From assembly GCA_046597185.1 (NCBI GenBank), contig JBKJLF010000672.1:1-6370 (forward strand): a stretch of 6,370 nt of DNA, given 5' to 3'. The translations under genes were made by a program, and so were the position numbers. The notes below the pieces were generated by a model, which did no database searches, had not been told where the DNA came from, and saw only the letters and a program-made list of their open reading frames with translations. Origin of the DNA: CAMBDR01 sp046597185 (GTDB lineage Bacteria; Pseudomonadota; Gammaproteobacteria; Burkholderiales; Burkholderiaceae_D). Shown here one piece after another: positions 5,762 to 6,370 of this stretch (positions are counted from its first letter, which is position 1; each line of letters opens with the position of its first letter).

Positions 5762-6234
5762 TCAAGCTCCAAATCTAATTGACGAGATATACATATATTT
5801 CTATAGGATCGATTAATTCTTGCAAGATTATAGCTCAAATCATTATCACCCTTCATAGCCAACGCCAATACTTTTTTTCCTAAATTAGTAATTCCAATTC
5901 TGCCCATGCGATTATTAACGGATGTTAGATTCGCATGTTCTAAGAATCGTAGTGCAGCAACTGTACGCACACGTAAGTTTGCTGACCACCCTAATTTTTG
6001 CGACGAGCCTTTGAAACCTCCCATACTGGCTTCAATGCACTCACCAACAAATTGGCCTAGTTCTGACACTTTTGGCTTTCTGCGATCACCTGCCATTATT
6101 AAAATAATAAGTGCGATTAAAGGCAATTGGAAGAGCGCTTCATTATTAAGATCATGATCATGTCTTAATTCACCAGTCACAATTAGCGCTACATCCCTCG
6201 TCTCAAGTTTTTCAAAAAATTTATCGAAATTCAT
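5758..6234 (-). CDS. Winged-helix accessory protein, possible ABC-3C middle component
   Basis: A 158-residue protein that I cannot place in a named family. Residues about 34-49 (LFQLPLIALIILIMAG) are very hydrophobic; in context they look like the first buried helix of a winged helix rather than a membrane span. KVSELGQFVGECI (55-67), SANLRVRTVAALRFLEHANL (84-103) and the wing GRIGITNLGKKVLA (111-124) complete a clear winged-helix pattern. The tail is basic then acidic. AAGG lies 7 bases upstream of the ATG at 6234, a good ribosome site. Its TGA overlaps the start of the SMC-like ATPase (ATGA), so the two probably form a complex. ABC-3C 'middle component' proteins are small winged-helix proteins encoded next to such ATPases, which is the best parallel. 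A simple operon repressor acting on the inverted repeat upstream is the alternative. Confidence 0.65.
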   Translation of the reverse strand: MNFDKFFEKLETRDVALIVTGELRHDHDLNNEALFQLPLIALIILIMAGDRRKPKVSELGQFVGECIEASMGGFKGSSQKLGWSANLRVRTVAALRFLEHANLTSVNNRMGRIGITNLGKKVLALAMKGDNDLSYNLARINRSYRNICISRQLDLELE

Positions 6235-6251
6235 GATCTGGCCTTAATTAA

Positions 6252-6273
6252 TTCCTGAATCCGTGTTCAGGAA
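6252..6273. promoter_or_regulatory. 8-bp inverted repeat upstream of the ATPase operon
   Basis: TTCCTGAA (6252-6259) and TTCAGGAA (6266-6273) form a perfect inverted repeat with a 6-bp spacer, 17 bp before the start of the winged-helix gene on the minus strand. The spacing between arm centres (14 bp) is more than one helical turn. It may be a dimeric repressor site, possibly for the winged-helix protein itself, or a 5' leader hairpin. On the minus strand it is followed by TTAATTAAGG, which includes the ribosome site, and has no U-tract, so it does not look like a terminator. Confidence 0.45.
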
Positions 6274-6339
6274 CGCGAAAAATCCCCTAAGTGATTGATA
6301 TTTATGGTAAAATTACGCACTTTTCACATCACCCAGTGC

Positions 6340-6366
6340 ATTATGCCACACTTTCAAATTAAGCAA
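6340..6366 (-). promoter_or_regulatory. Tentative promoter of the ATPase operon
   Basis: On the minus strand TGGCATAAT (complement of 6340-6348) matches an extended -10 element (TGNTATAAT with one change). TTGCTT (complement of 6361-6366) could be a weak -35, with a short 15-bp spacer. Transcription would begin near 6333 and give a leader of about 100 bases carrying the inverted repeat. The stretch 6274-6370 shows no convincing gene. The -35 is poor, so the call rests on the extended -10. Confidence 0.3.
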
Positions 6367-6370
6367 TCAA

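Larger units (their letters stand above)
175..6234. mobile_element. Internal part of a self-replicating mobile element with defence-like cargo
   Basis: The combination of an AlpA regulator, a RepA-like ATPase and a II/X-family Rep is typical of integrative elements, satellites and small plasmids, not chromosomal housekeeping regions. The AT-rich two-gene ATPase operon converging on rep looks like added cargo. Integrase, relaxase, capsid or packaging genes and attachment repeats are not visible here, so the class of element and its ends cannot be fixed from this window. The coordinates given are only those of the genes that support the call. Confidence 0.4.

Noticed and set aside
6304..6370. 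Rightward open frame beginning ATG at 6304 and running off the window
   Set aside because: Only 22 codons, no ribosome site, and it lies over the likely promoter of the leftward operon; more sequence is needed to judge it.
1..6370. CRISPR array, tRNA or rRNA genes
   Set aside because: No regularly spaced repeats and no cloverleaf or rRNA-like sequence were seen on either strand by eye.

Overview
The window looks like an accessory region of a Gram-negative proteobacterium, probably a betaproteobacterium or gammaproteobacterium. This rests on the families present (an AlpA-type regulator, a RepA-like ATPase, a II/X-family Rep and a proteobacterial regulator-like N-terminus with the WAWEFLRRNPEY motif), not on any marker gene. 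I see no ribosomal, tRNA or core metabolic gene. No integrase or attachment site is recognisable inside the window, so the element borders lie outside it or are too degraded to see.

Layout, left to right. Positions 1-174 hold at most the tail of a truncated gene and a weak terminator. A 270-codon gene with a regulator-like N-terminus (175-987) runs leftward. A 244-bp AT-rich divergent regulatory region (988-1231) follows, with short direct and inverted repeats. Then comes a rightward replication block: an AlpA-like DNA-binding protein (1232-1618), a RepA-like RecA-fold ATPase with a C-terminal helix-turn-helix (1700-2656), a perfect 14-bp inverted repeat that could be an operator or origin (2671-2713), a likely 34-codon small gene (2723-2827), and a phage/plasmid II/X-family replication protein (2824-3981) whose start overlaps the stop of the small gene (ATGA).

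Converging on this block, with only 19 bp between stop codons, is a leftward two-gene operon of clearly lower GC content: a winged-helix accessory protein (5758-6234) overlapping by 4 bp an SMC/Rad50-like ABC ATPase with long coiled coils (4001-5761). The pair resembles the ATPase and 'middle component' of ABC-three-component (ABC-3C) conflict systems, but no separate effector gene is visible. An 8-bp inverted repeat and a possible extended -10 promoter lie upstream of it.

Interpretation (inference): the replication genes suggest a mobile element that replicates itself, such as an integrative element, a satellite-like island or a plasmid. AlpA probably switches on, or is controlled with, the RepA-like/Rep replication genes. 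The AT-rich ATPase operon looks like independently acquired defence cargo. The most interesting targets are the two-gene ATPase system, the inverted repeat before rep, and the coupled 34-residue small protein.
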